Source: Lysobacter ciconiae (lineage in GTDB: Bacteria; Pseudomonadota; Gammaproteobacteria; Xanthomonadales; Xanthomonadaceae). From it: DNA of 64,000 nucleotides. The notes below the pieces were generated by a model, which worked only from the letters and a program-made list of their open reading frames with translations, was not told the DNA's origin and did no database searches. Shown in pieces: positions 51,962 through 63,417 of the stretch. The first letter of the stretch is position 1. Each line of letters opens with the position of its first letter. The stretch lies in contig NZ_CP063656.1 of NCBI RefSeq assembly GCF_015209725.1, positions 2,835,001-2,899,000 of the forward strand, given 5' to 3'. Both the position numbers and the translations under genes were made by a program.

Positions 51962-51973
51962 TTGTCCGGACAT
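51962..51973. promoter_or_regulatory. TTGTCCGGACAT operator-like site, copy 3
   Basis: Identical 12-mer to sites 17021 and 29386, here upstream of the MDR reductase operon on the far side of the integron. Confidence 0.65.
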
Positions 51974-52169
51974 TTACCAAGATACCCGGATTGGCTCCAC
52001 TCGCCAACGGGTTTGCCGGGATGCACCCTCCATGCCGGATTTCCCGTCGCCGTCCCGGCCCTACTTGTCAGGCCGGCAACGCTTTATACTGCCCCGCGGC
52101 CGCTTGATTGCGGATTTTTGTTGGACGGCGATGCGCGACCCATCACGGGGAGCGCCAAAAGGTGGGATC

Positions 52170-52685
52170 GTGCGCAATTACGACCTTGATTTCCTGAAAA
52201 GATTTTCCCTGGTGATCGGCTTCCTGATCGTCCTCAGCCTGGGCCTGGTGCTCGGCGCGCGCATGGTCAGCGACTCGCTGCCCTACGACGAGCCCGACAA
52301 CGTGGCGCAGCGCGCCCGTGAGCGCATCGCGCCGGTGGGCAGCGTGTACGCGGGCAGCACCGGCGCAGCGGCAGCCGCGGCAGCGGCGTCTGCGGCGGCC
52401 GCCTCGGCCTCCGCGCAGGTCGCCTACGGCGGCACGCTGGATGGCTCGGTGATCTTCGATGGCCTGTGCGCGGGTTGCCACGGTTCCGGCGCCGGCGGTG
52501 CACCGACCATGGATCAGGCGCACTGGTCGGCACGCATCGCGCAGGGCATGGACACCCTGCACAAGCACGCCATCGAGGGTTACACCGGCAGCGCCGGCCT
52601 GATGCCGGCCAAGGGCGGCAATCCGGCCCTGACCGACGAGCAGGTCATCGCCACGGTCGACTGGATGGTCGAGAACCTCAAATAG
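52170..52685 (+). CDS. Membrane-anchored cytochrome c (c5-like)
   Basis: A 171-residue protein, GTG 52170 with AAAGGTGGG upstream. One N-terminal membrane helix (FSLVIGFLIVLSLGLVLGA), a long Ala-rich linker (about 65-85), then a class I cytochrome c domain with heme motif CAGCH and axial Met in GLMPAKGG. Found in the periplasm as an electron carrier; similar to the CycM/cytochrome c5 proteins of Xanthomonads. Confidence 0.93.
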   Translation: MRNYDLDFLKRFSLVIGFLIVLSLGLVLGARMVSDSLPYDEPDNVAQRARERIAPVGSVYAGSTGAAAAAAAASAAAASASAQVAYGGTLDGSVIFDGLCAGCHGSGAGGAPTMDQAHWSARIAQGMDTLHKHAIEGYTGSAGLMPAKGGNPALTDEQVIATVDWMVENLK

Positions 52686-52714
52686 CGCGCGCCTGCTTGA
52701 TGGCACGCTGACAC

Positions 52715-52741
52715 AGCCGCCTCCGGGCGGCTTTGTTCTTT
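52715..52741 (+). terminator. Rho-independent terminator after cytochrome c gene
   Basis: Stem AGCCGCC-TCCG-GGCGGCT followed by TTGTTCTTT. Confidence 0.88.
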
Positions 52742-52777
52742 CCGGTGCCGCCAGGTCGCAACGCTTATCATGGGCGC

Positions 52778-53485
52778 ATGGACAAGCCCGCATTTCCCAA
52801 CGACCCGGAGTTCCAGTCCGGCAAACCGGCCGCCGTCACCGTGCAGGGCCCGACCGGCGCACTGGAAGCCATCGTCGAAGGTCCCGAGGCCGACGCCGAT
52901 CCCCGCCCGGTGGTGATGGTCGTCTGTCACCCGCTCCCCACCGAGGGCGGCACCATGCACAACAAGGTGGTGACGATGACGGCGCGCGCGTTGCGCCAGT
53001 CCGGCGCCACGACCGTGCGTTTCAATTTCCGCGGCGTTGGCGCCTCGCAGGGTGCGTTCGACAACGGTGACGGCGAAGCCGACGACCTGCGCGCCGTCAT
53101 CGCCTGGGTGCGCGAGCAGCGACCCGACCACCAGCTCTGGCTGGGCGGTTTCAGTTTCGGCTCCTACGTCGCCTTCCAGGTCGCCAGCGAGGTCGATGCC
53201 GGCCTGTTGCTGATGATCGCGCCGCCCGCCGGGCGCCGCGGTTACCACTTCGACCGCATTGCAGCCTTCGACGGCCCCTGGATCGTGATCCAGGGCGAGA
53301 CGGACGACGTCGTGGATCCCGAACAGGTGTACGCGTGGGCGAACGGCTTCGTGCAGCCGCCCGAACTCGTCCGCATCCCCGATGCGAGCCACTTCTTCCA
53401 CCGCAAGCTGATCGACCTGCGCGGCGCGGTGAAGCACGGGATCCGTCCGTACCTGCCTGCGGCGAAGCCTGCCGCCGATGCTTGA
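52778..53485 (+). CDS. Alpha/beta hydrolase (COG2945-like)
   Basis: A 235-residue hydrolase, ATG 52778. The strand VVMVVCHPLPTEGGTMHNKV begins with the typical CHPHP-like oxyanion region, followed by FNFRGVGASQG, the nucleophile Ser in GGFSFGSYVA, acid in GETDDVVDP and His in DASHFFH. Substrate unknown. Overlaps zapE by 8 bp. Confidence 0.9.
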   Translation: MDKPAFPNDPEFQSGKPAAVTVQGPTGALEAIVEGPEADADPRPVVMVVCHPLPTEGGTMHNKVVTMTARALRQSGATTVRFNFRGVGASQGAFDNGDGEADDLRAVIAWVREQRPDHQLWLGGFSFGSYVAFQVASEVDAGLLLMIAPPAGRRGYHFDRIAAFDGPWIVIQGETDDVVDPEQVYAWANGFVQPPELVRIPDASHFFHRKLIDLRGAVKHGIRPYLPAAKPAADA

Positions 53486-54602
53486 CCCCGTCGTGACCGC
53501 GGACGCCGGCGCCCTGCCCGGCGTGCGCTACCGCGCCGGTGTTGCGCGTGGAGACTGGGATGCCGATCCCGCCCAGTTGCCGGCACTGGCCGAGCTGGAC
53601 CGCATCCACGCGGCGCTGCTGGAGCCGCCCTCGCGCGGCCTGCTGCAGCGCCTGCGCAAGCAGCCGCCGGCGGCCGTGCCCGGGCTGTACCTGTGGGGCG
53701 GCGTCGGCCGCGGCAAGACCTTCCTGGTCGACCTGTTCTACGACGGCCTGCCGATCCAGGCCAAGCACCGCACCCACTTCCACCGCTTCATGCGCGACGT
53801 GCACGCACGCCTGCGCGAGCACGCCGGAGAGCGCGATCCGCTGGCCTCCATCGCCCATGCCGCCGGGCGCCGCTGGCGGGTGCTGGTGCTGGACGAGTTC
53901 TTCGTCACCGACATTGGCGATGCGATGCTGCTGGGCCGCTTCATGGAGCAGCTGTTCGCCAACGGCGTGGCCCTGGTGACGACCTCCAACACCGCCCCGC
54001 AGAACCTGTTCAAGGACGGGTTGCAGCGCGAGAGCTTCCTGCCGGCGATCGCCCAGATCCAGCAGCACTGCCACGTCCTGGAGCTGGTCAGCGACCAGGA
54101 TTACCGCCTGCGCGCGCTGACCCGCTCGCCGGTGTACCGCGCACCGCTGGATGCCGCGGCCGACGAGTGGCTGGCGACGCGCTGGAAGCAGATCATCGCC
54201 GACGCGCCGCGCGAGGACGGTCCGCTGCATATCGAAGGCCGCGACATCCCGGTGCGCGGCATCGCAGACGGCCACGTCTGGTTCGACTTCGATGCGCTGT
54301 GCGATGGCCCGCGCGCCACCGGCGACTACATCGAGATCGCGACCCGGTTCCACACCGTGCTGGTCGGCGGTGTCCCGGTGTTCGATGGCAGCAACGATGA
54401 CCCCGCGCGGCGCTTCGTCAACCTCATCGACGAGCTCTACGACCGCAACGTCAACCTCGTCTGCACCGCCGATGCCGATCCGGTCGGCCTGTACAGCGGC
54501 CACCGCCTGGCCGGTCCGTTCGAGCGCACCACCTCTCGCCTGATCGAGATGCGCTCCACCGAATACCTCACCACCCGGCACCGGGGCGGATCGGGGGGAT
54601 AA
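53478..54602 (+). CDS. zapE: Cell division protein ZapE (AFG1-like ATPase)
   Basis: A 374-residue AAA+-like ATPase. Walker A in [16 protein letters not shown], Walker B in [12 protein letters not shown], followed by [20 protein letters not shown] (sensor 1 in TTSN). ZapE affects FtsZ ring stability during stress in E. coli. Start ATG 53478 inside the previous gene. Confidence 0.95.
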   Translation: MLDPVVTADAGALPGVRYRAGVARGDWDADPAQLPALAELDRIHAALLEPPSRGLLQRLRKQPPAAVPGLYLWGGVGRGKTFLVDLFYDGLPIQAKHRTHFHRFMRDVHARLREHAGERDPLASIAHAAGRRWRVLVLDEFFVTDIGDAMLLGRFMEQLFANGVALVTTSNTAPQNLFKDGLQRESFLPAIAQIQQHCHVLELVSDQDYRLRALTRSPVYRAPLDAAADEWLATRWKQIIADAPREDGPLHIEGRDIPVRGIADGHVWFDFDALCDGPRATGDYIEIATRFHTVLVGGVPVFDGSNDDPARRFVNLIDELYDRNVNLVCTADADPVGLYSGHRLAGPFERTTSRLIEMRSTEYLTTRHRGGSGG

Positions 54603-54609
54603 TCGCGCC

Positions 54610-55455
54610 ATGACCGCCATCGACTCCCTCGCCGCCACCGGCGCCGGCGCCGACCTGCCGCTGGGCCGCAGCGTCGCCTACCCACGCGCCTACGATCCAT
54701 CGCTGCTGTTCCCGATCGCACGCGCCCTGGGCCGGACTGCGCTGGACGTGCACGCGGACGCGCTGCCCTTCATCGGCAACGACCGCTGGCATGCCTACGA
54801 GCTGGGCTGGCTGGACGGCCGCGGCAAGCCGCGCGTGGCCACCGCCACGATCACCGTCCCGGCGACCTCGCCGCAACTGATCGAATCCAAGTCGCTCAAG
54901 CTCTACTTGAACTCGTTCAATGCGACCGCGTTCCCCAGCGACGAGGCGGTGCTGACGCGCATGGTCGAGGATCTGTCGCGCGTGGCCGGGAGTCCGGTCG
55001 AGGTCGCCTTCGGCCTGACCGCCATGGATGACTCGCAGGACAACGCCATCCTGATCGACACGCTGGACATCGCCATCGACCATTACGGCCCGCCGCAGCC
55101 GGCCTTCCTGGCCGCCGATCCCACCCATGTGGTAACCGAGACGCTGACCAGCGAGCTGCTGAAATCCAATTGCCCCGTGACCGGCCAGCCCGACTGGGCG
55201 CGCCTGGTGGTCCACTACCACGGCCCCCAGCTGGATCGCGCCGGCCTGCTGCGTTATCTGGTCTCCTTCCGCGAGCACGCCGGGTTCCACGAGCAGTGCG
55301 TGGAGCAGGTCTTCTGCGACCTGATGCGCCACGCCTCGCCCACCCGCTTGTCCGTGGAGGCACGCTACACCCGTCGCGGCGGCCTGGACATCAACCCTTG
55401 GCGGGCAACGCCGGGGTTCCCCGCGCCGCCGCCCGGACGTGACCTGCGCCAGTAA
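54610..55455 (+). CDS. queF: NADPH-dependent 7-cyano-7-deazaguanine reductase
   Basis: A 281-residue E. coli-type QueF (two T-fold domains). The catalytic Cys and signature are in [15 protein letters not shown]; the NADPH-binding segment is [13 protein letters not shown] (here [13 protein letters not shown]). It reduces preQ0 to preQ1 for queuosine synthesis. Starts 7 bp after zapE ends. Confidence 0.97.
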   Translation: MTAIDSLAATGAGADLPLGRSVAYPRAYDPSLLFPIARALGRTALDVHADALPFIGNDRWHAYELGWLDGRGKPRVATATITVPATSPQLIESKSLKLYLNSFNATAFPSDEAVLTRMVEDLSRVAGSPVEVAFGLTAMDDSQDNAILIDTLDIAIDHYGPPQPAFLAADPTHVVTETLTSELLKSNCPVTGQPDWARLVVHYHGPQLDRAGLLRYLVSFREHAGFHEQCVEQVFCDLMRHASPTRLSVEARYTRRGGLDINPWRATPGFPAPPPGRDLRQ

Positions 55456-55578
55456 GGGCAGCCTGCATCTCACAACGCGCGAGCCCATCGCCGTCGCACC
55501 GCCCTCACCCACCCGCGATCTGGTTTTAACAACGCCCGTGCCATCGTTCCCCTGCCCCGATGGCAGGAGTCCGATGCA

Positions 55579-55893
55579 ATGAGCCACCCAGACAGGAAAG
55601 CCGATTTTTCCGGCGTCACCAGCCGCGTTGACACCACGGCTGACAAGAAGGACACGGCCGACTTTTCCGCCGTCAGTTCACGCGTGGATACCACCGCGCA
55701 GAAGACCGGCCAGGCCTCTTCCGAGCTTTACACGGTGAAACCCGGCGACACGCTGTCGCATATCGCCAAGAACTTCTATGGCAAGGCGAGCGCGTGGAAC
55801 ACCATCTACGACGCCAACCGCGACCAGCTGGACAACCCGGACCGGATCCAGCCCGGCCAGGTCCTGCGCGTGCCTGCACGCGATGATCGCTGA
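55579..55893 (+). CDS. LysM-domain protein
   Basis: A 104-residue protein, ATG 55579. N-terminal half has a tandem repeat ADFSxVxSRVDTTAxK twice; C-terminal LysM domain at about 49-100 (LYTVKPGDTLSHIAKNFYG ... IQPGQVLRVP). No signal peptide, as in small cytoplasmic BON/LysM-like stress proteins (compare YgaU/Kbp). Confidence 0.9.
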   Translation: MSHPDRKADFSGVTSRVDTTADKKDTADFSAVSSRVDTTAQKTGQASSELYTVKPGDTLSHIAKNFYGKASAWNTIYDANRDQLDNPDRIQPGQVLRVPARDDR

Positions 55894-55929
55894 AAGCCGC
55901 TTCGCCCCACGCACCCAAGGAGATCCACC

Positions 55930-56418
55930 ATGACCGCACCCACCCTGCGTTACGCCGTTGCGACCGCGTTGATGGCCTCGCTGGCACTGGCCGGCTGCAA
56001 GAAGGACAAACCCGTCGACACCGCGGCGACCCCGCCGCCGATGAGCACGCCGGCCCCGAGCCAGCCGGCCACGCCGCCGCCGATGAGCAGCGCGGTCTCC
56101 ATCACCTCGGTGACGCTGGGCAAGGCCGCCGGCGCCGACAAGCGGATCGAATCGGCCACCACCGACTTTGCCAGCACCGATCCGATCGTGGTCTCGGTCG
56201 CCACCAACGGCAGCAGCGGCAGCACGACCATCCACACCCGCCTGATGTACCAGGACGGCCAGGTGGCCGGTGAGGAATCGCAGTCGATCGCCACCGATGG
56301 CATGGAAACGACCAACTTCACCTTCAACAACGCCAATGGCTGGCCGGCCGGCAACTACACCGCCGAGGTGTCGGTGGACAACGCCGCGCCGCGCACCACG
56401 ACGTTCACGGTGAAGTAA
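55930..56418 (+). CDS. Hypothetical lipoprotein
   Basis: A 162-residue protein, ATG 55930 after AAGGAG. Lipobox LALAGCKKD; Pro/Thr-rich linker (about 35-58); C-terminal beta-sandwich-like domain (GNYTAEVSVDNAAPRTTTFTV). Not recognised. Possibly co-transcribed with the LysM gene (36 bp gap). Confidence 0.82.
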   Translation: MTAPTLRYAVATALMASLALAGCKKDKPVDTAATPPPMSTPAPSQPATPPPMSSAVSITSVTLGKAAGADKRIESATTDFASTDPIVVSVATNGSSGSTTIHTRLMYQDGQVAGEESQSIATDGMETTNFTFNNANGWPAGNYTAEVSVDNAAPRTTTFTVK

Positions 56419-56441
56419 GCGCTTTCATCCAATGGGCAATC

Positions 56442-56477
56442 CAACGGGCGCGCCGCAGGGTGCGCCCGTTGTCGTTT
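56442..56477 (+). terminator. Rho-independent terminator
   Basis: Ten-bp stem CAACGGGCGC (56442-56451) and GCGCCCGTTG (56462-56471), then TCGTTT. Confidence 0.8.
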
Positions 56478-56538
56478 GCAGCGCTCGGCGCTGCCGGGCA
56501 ACCGGTACCATGGGCCATCCCCGCCCCGATCGTTCCCC

Positions 56539-57264
56539 ATGACCGCATCCGCCTACCTGACCGACGACCAGATCGAACGCCTCGCCCATCTGCTCGAGCA
56601 GCGCGCGGTGCCGTTCCGCGGCTTCAACCTGGAGGCGCTGGACGGCTATTTCACCGCCCTGGCGGTATCGCCCGCCGAGCTTGCCCTGGAGCAGTGGGAG
56701 CCGATGGTCTGGGGCAAGACCCCGCGCTGGGACGATGCCGCCGAACGCGCGGGCGTCGAGGATCTGCTGCTCACCCACCGCAACATGGCACTGGCCCGCG
56801 TCCGCCACGGCAACGAGACCCTGCCCGATCACCTGGCGCCGCTGCTGTGGCTGCCCGAAGACCCCGAGCACCCCACCGGAGGCGCGCCCGAATCGCAGGA
56901 GGACGAGCTGGATGTCGGCCGCGACTGGGCATTGGGCTTCTTTACCGCCGTGGAGCTGCAGGAAGACGCGTGGGATGCGTGGCTGGACCAGAACGAGTGG
57001 ATGGAGGAGATCTTCGAGCAGTTGGACCGCCTCGCCAGCGGCGAAGTCATCGGCGAGGACCCGACCCAGCCCGGCACGCCGATCGACTACCCCGAGCGCC
57101 TGGGCATCATCGCGATGCTGCCCGACATGCTGGCCGACCTGCACCACCACCGCATCGAGGCGCTGACCCCGCGCGAGCCGATCCGCGCACTCGACACACC
57201 CGAGCGCAACGAGCCCTGCCCGTGCGGCAGCGGCAAGAAGTACAAGAAGTGTTGCGGCGCGTAG
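56539..57264 (+). CDS. UPF0149/YecA-family protein with SEC-C zinc motif
   Basis: A 241-residue protein, ATG 56539. N-terminal UPF0149 domain ([15 protein letters not shown]) and a C-terminal SEC-C zinc-binding motif ([18 protein letters not shown]). Such proteins bind ribosomes or SecA-related partners; exact role unclear. Confidence 0.92.
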   Translation: MTASAYLTDDQIERLAHLLEQRAVPFRGFNLEALDGYFTALAVSPAELALEQWEPMVWGKTPRWDDAAERAGVEDLLLTHRNMALARVRHGNETLPDHLAPLLWLPEDPEHPTGGAPESQEDELDVGRDWALGFFTAVELQEDAWDAWLDQNEWMEEIFEQLDRLASGEVIGEDPTQPGTPIDYPERLGIIAMLPDMLADLHHHRIEALTPREPIRALDTPERNEPCPCGSGKKYKKCCGA

Positions 57265-57392
57265 ACCCACGCTTCCGCAGCTGGCAGCGCTAGCACCCGG
57301 TTCGCGAAACCGTCTGCCGGGTGCGGGCTCATGCCGGAATCACGTCGTTGTGGCCACACTGATGTCCACGAAACGGCCGACGCGGAATACCC

Positions 57393-60049
<2,657 letters not shown>

Positions 60050-60126
60050 GCGTGTCGTCGTCCACCCGGGCCGCACCTGGTTTGCCCGAGGCTGCGGTCT
60101 GTCCTCCCCTTTTTGCGGAGTCCACC

Positions 60127-61050
60127 ATGAAGCAACGTACCTCCCTTGGCTTGCTCGGCTGCGCGCTTGCGCCCTTAATTCTGCTGGCGTGCAGCGGCGA
60201 GCCCACTGCTCGCGATGTGGCAGGCGCCGATGTTGGCGGCACCGATGCGACGCGCGCCGACTCCGCCGCCGAGAGCGAGTCACGCTCGACCGCCAACGAC
60301 CAGGCCAGGCTGCGCGCGGTCGTGTCGGGCGATTGGCGCAGTGCCGCGGACGTCGCCCGCGACGCCCATCGCCACCCACTGGAGACCCTGCAGTTCTTCG
60401 GAGTGCAGCCCGACCAGACGGTGATCGAAATCACGCCGGGAGCCGGCTGGTACGCGCAGATCCTCGCGCCCTACCTGCACGAGGACGGCAACTACGTGGC
60501 CGCGGTGGTTGATCCGGCCAAAGTCGCCGAGGGTTCGGGCCGCGATTACCAGCAGCGCACCAAGGACCAGCTGGAGGCGACCTTCGCCGCCGCGCCGGCC
60601 CAGTTCGACCGCGCCAACATGCTCGCCTACGATCCTGCCGCACCGGTATTCGGCAGCCCCGGCACCGCCGATGTCGTGCTGACCTTCCGCAACGTGCACA
60701 ACTGGCGCAAGTCCGGGCAGGCACCGGGCATGTTCAAGGCTTTCCACGACGTGCTCAAACCCGGCGGCACGCTGGGCGTGGTCGAGCATCGTTCCGCCGC
60801 GGACGTGCCCGATGACGACGCGACCGGCTACGTCGGCCAGGCCCAGGTGATCGCGATGGCCGAGGCCGCCGGTTTCACGCTCGAGCAGGCCAGCGAGATC
60901 AACGCCAACCCGCGCGACACGCGCGACCACCCCAACGGCGTGTGGACGCTGCCACCGGGCAACAACGTCAGCGAAGGTGACGACCCGGCCAAATACCAGG
61001 CCATCGGCGAAAGCGACCGCATGACCCTGCGCTTCCGCAAGGGCAGCTGA
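60127..61050 (+). CDS. Lipoprotein-type SAM-dependent methyltransferase (COG4798)
   Basis: A 307-residue protein, ATG 60127 with lipobox LLACSG. After a polar linker (about 25-60), a Rossmann methyltransferase fold: TVIEITPGAGWYAQILAPYL (SAM motif I), VVLTFRNVHNW and GGTLGVVEHRS. An exported methyltransferase is unusual; SAM would have to be absent or the fold reused. Common in Xanthomonads with unknown role. Confidence 0.85.
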   Translation: MKQRTSLGLLGCALAPLILLACSGEPTARDVAGADVGGTDATRADSAAESESRSTANDQARLRAVVSGDWRSAADVARDAHRHPLETLQFFGVQPDQTVIEITPGAGWYAQILAPYLHEDGNYVAAVVDPAKVAEGSGRDYQQRTKDQLEATFAAAPAQFDRANMLAYDPAAPVFGSPGTADVVLTFRNVHNWRKSGQAPGMFKAFHDVLKPGGTLGVVEHRSAADVPDDDATGYVGQAQVIAMAEAAGFTLEQASEINANPRDTRDHPNGVWTLPPGNNVSEGDDPAKYQAIGESDRMTLRFRKGS

Positions 61051-61057
61051 GCCGTCC

Positions 61058-61618
61058 TTGCTGATCGCGTTCAACAAACCGTTCCAGGTGCTGTGCCAGT
61101 TCACCGACAGCACCGGGGACGGGCCGGCGCGGGCGACGCTGGCGGGGTTCGGACTGCCGGCTGAGGTCTACCCCGCCGGGCGCCTGGACTACGACAGCGA
61201 AGGCTTGCTGCTGCTGACCGACGACGGGCGCCTCGCCCATCGCCTCACCGATCCACGCCACAAGGCGCCCAAGACCTACTGGGTGCAGGTGGAGGGCGTG
61301 CCCGCCGAGGAGCAGCTGGCCGCCCTGCGCTCAGGCGTGGTGCTGAAGGACGGCCTGACCCTGCCCGCGCAGGCGAGGAGCATTCCTCCCCCGTCGCTGT
61401 GGCCGCGGCATCCGCCGGTGCGCTTCCGCAAAACCGTCGCCGACGCCTGGCTGGAACTGCAGATTCGCGAAGGGCGCAATCGCCAGGTCCGGCGCATGAC
61501 CGCTGCCGTCGGACTGCCCACGCTGCGCCTGATCCGGGTGGCGATCGGACCGCATCGATTGGGCCCACTTGCGCCCGGACAGTGGCATGATCTGCAGACG
61601 GACGCGCGTCACACCTGA
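61058..61618 (+). CDS. rluE: rRNA large subunit pseudouridine synthase E-like
   Basis: A 186-residue RsuA/RluB/E/F-family synthase without S4 domain. Catalytic Asp in AGRLDYDSEGLLLLTDDG; EGRNRQVRRM and LPTLRLIRVAIG are typical. RluE modifies U2457 of 23S rRNA in E. coli, where its gene also neighbours icd. Starts with TTG 61058; six-base gap from the previous gene. Confidence 0.85.
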   Translation: MLIAFNKPFQVLCQFTDSTGDGPARATLAGFGLPAEVYPAGRLDYDSEGLLLLTDDGRLAHRLTDPRHKAPKTYWVQVEGVPAEEQLAALRSGVVLKDGLTLPAQARSIPPPSLWPRHPPVRFRKTVADAWLELQIREGRNRQVRRMTAAVGLPTLRLIRVAIGPHRLGPLAPGQWHDLQTDARHT

Positions 61619-61718
61619 ACTGTTAAGGCGGCAGGCATGCCGCATTCAGCTTTTCGTGGTTTGCTGTCGCTCCCAGACAGGACATGCCCCGGGGTGGGCA
61701 TCGCATCAGGACAGCGGA

Positions 61719-62831
61719 ATGACTCCTATCCAGACCAGCCTAGGCAGCATCCTGGTCGTTGATGACCAGTCGGCAAACCGTCGCGTGGTGAGCACGCTGC
61801 TCAGCCGGGAGGGCTATGCCGTGGTCTCGGCCGGCTCCGGCGAGGAGGCGCTCGCCAGCTACGACGCGTGCCAGCCGGACCTGATCCTGCTCGACATGAT
61901 GATGCCGGGCATGGACGGCTTCGAGGTGATGGCTGCGCTGAAGGAGCGCGGCCTCGGCGTGCCGGTGGTGTTCGTCACCGCGGCCCACGACCGCGACCTG
62001 CTGCTGCGCGCCTTTGACGCCGGGGTCGTGGACTACGTCACCAAGCCCTTCCTGCCGGAGGAGCTGATCGCGCGGGTGAACGCCCACGTGGGCCTGAAGC
62101 TCACCCGTGACCGCCTGGAGCGCGTCGCCAGCGAGCGCCAGGAACTGGTCAACCTGGTCGCCCACGACCTTAAGAATCCGCTGTCCAGCGTGCTGTTCGC
62201 CAGCGACATCCTGCGCACCAATGCCGTGCGCGCGGAGCGGATCCCGCGCTATCTGGACATGATCTACGAAAGCGCGAACGACGCGATCGGCTATATCCGC
62301 CATTACCTCGAGACCCAGGCCGGTGCGTCGCGAAACGAATGCGAAGGCGCGGCCTGCGCGGACCTGTCGGAGACGCTGCGGTGGCTGGCCAATCGATACG
62401 AGTTCCAGCTGGACGCGCAGGGCATCGAGCTGACCGTCACCACGCCGCCGCCCGGCACCAAGGTCGCGATCGACGATCGGGTGTTGCGGCAAGTCGCCGA
62501 GAACCTTGTCAGCAATGCCATGAAGTACGCGCCCAACGGCGAGCTACTGCTGTCCGGACGTCCGGGCGCACCGGGTTACTGGCAACTGGTGGCAGCCGAC
62601 CGGGGACCCGGCATTCCCGCCCATCAGCAGCGCGAACTGTTCAAGCCGTTCAGCCGGCTCGGTGCGGCCGAAGTGGACGGTGTATCCAGCGGTCTGGGAC
62701 TGTCGCTGGCCAAGCAGATCATCGCCAACGCCGGCGGGCAGCTCTGGTACGAGGACCGCGAAGGCGGCGGTTCGGTGTTCGTGATCGAGCTGCCCGCGGC
62801 GGCCGCGACGCCCACGCCCGCCCTGGCCTGA
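61719..62831 (+). CDS. Receiver-histidine kinase hybrid (inverted order)
   Basis: A 370-residue protein, ATG 61719. Receiver at 1-130 (ILVVDDQSANRR, LILLDMMMPGMDG, VTKPFLPEE), then HisKA (NLVAHDLKNPLSSVLF) and HATPase (NLVSNAMKYAPNG, ADRGPGIP, GLGLSLAKQI). Receiver placed before the kinase is typical of phosphorelay members that receive a signal from another kinase. No sensor or membrane part. Confidence 0.93.
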   Translation: MTPIQTSLGSILVVDDQSANRRVVSTLLSREGYAVVSAGSGEEALASYDACQPDLILLDMMMPGMDGFEVMAALKERGLGVPVVFVTAAHDRDLLLRAFDAGVVDYVTKPFLPEELIARVNAHVGLKLTRDRLERVASERQELVNLVAHDLKNPLSSVLFASDILRTNAVRAERIPRYLDMIYESANDAIGYIRHYLETQAGASRNECEGAACADLSETLRWLANRYEFQLDAQGIELTVTTPPPGTKVAIDDRVLRQVAENLVSNAMKYAPNGELLLSGRPGAPGYWQLVAADRGPGIPAHQQRELFKPFSRLGAAEVDGVSSGLGLSLAKQIIANAGGQLWYEDREGGGSVFVIELPAAAATPTPALA

Positions 62832-62885
62832 TCAGCCGGGACGGGCGCGGAGGTCAAGCCGCCTGCGCAGCACCCCGCCGCTGCC

Positions 62886-63329
62886 TCAAACGATGTCGGG
62901 GATGATCCGGGAGCTGTCGTCGCGGTCCTCGTTGTGGGTCTCCGTGACCGGCTCATCGCCCACCGCGGTGACATCCACGCGCCGCGAGCGGCCTTCGATC
63001 AGGCCGCGCTCGGCCTTCTGCGCGCGGCGGTGTGCGGCGTACCAGAGCAGGCCGGCGCCAGCCAGGGCGGCCACAGCGATGGTCGGGTTGCGACGCACGA
63101 ACACGGTGGCGGTGCGGCCGGCGGTCTTCATCGCGCCCAGCGCCACACCCGCCTCGAGCAGCCCGCCCGCGCGGGAGGGCAGCGCGCGGCGGACGCGGTC
63201 ACCGACGTTGGAGGGCATCGCGTCACGGATGCGCGCGCCCACGTCGGACGGCATCGCGTGGCGGATGCGGTCGCCGACATCGTTGGCCAGGTTCATTGCG
63301 CGGTCGGGAAGTCGGTCGAATCTGCTCAT
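62886..63329 (-). CDS. Hypothetical protein with three short repeats
   Basis: A 147-residue protein, ATG 63329. Three tandem units VGDRIRHAMPSD, VGARIRDAMPSN, VGDRVRRALPSR form an amphipathic basic stretch; a hydrophobic segment (PTIAVAALAGAGLLWYAA) near residue 90 is followed by a charged tail. Possibly a membrane-anchored protein. Not recognised. Confidence 0.75.
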   Translation of the reverse strand: MSRFDRLPDRAMNLANDVGDRIRHAMPSDVGARIRDAMPSNVGDRVRRALPSRAGGLLEAGVALGAMKTAGRTATVFVRRNPTIAVAALAGAGLLWYAAHRRAQKAERGLIEGRSRRVDVTAVGDEPVTETHNEDRDDSSRIIPDIV

Positions 63330-63417
63330 CGTGAATGCCTGGAAGTCGGGGGAGCCCAAGTGTCGGCAGTCCGCCGTCGAAACTGCGTGATCCGCGCGTG
63401 CCGTCGCGTCTGACGGT

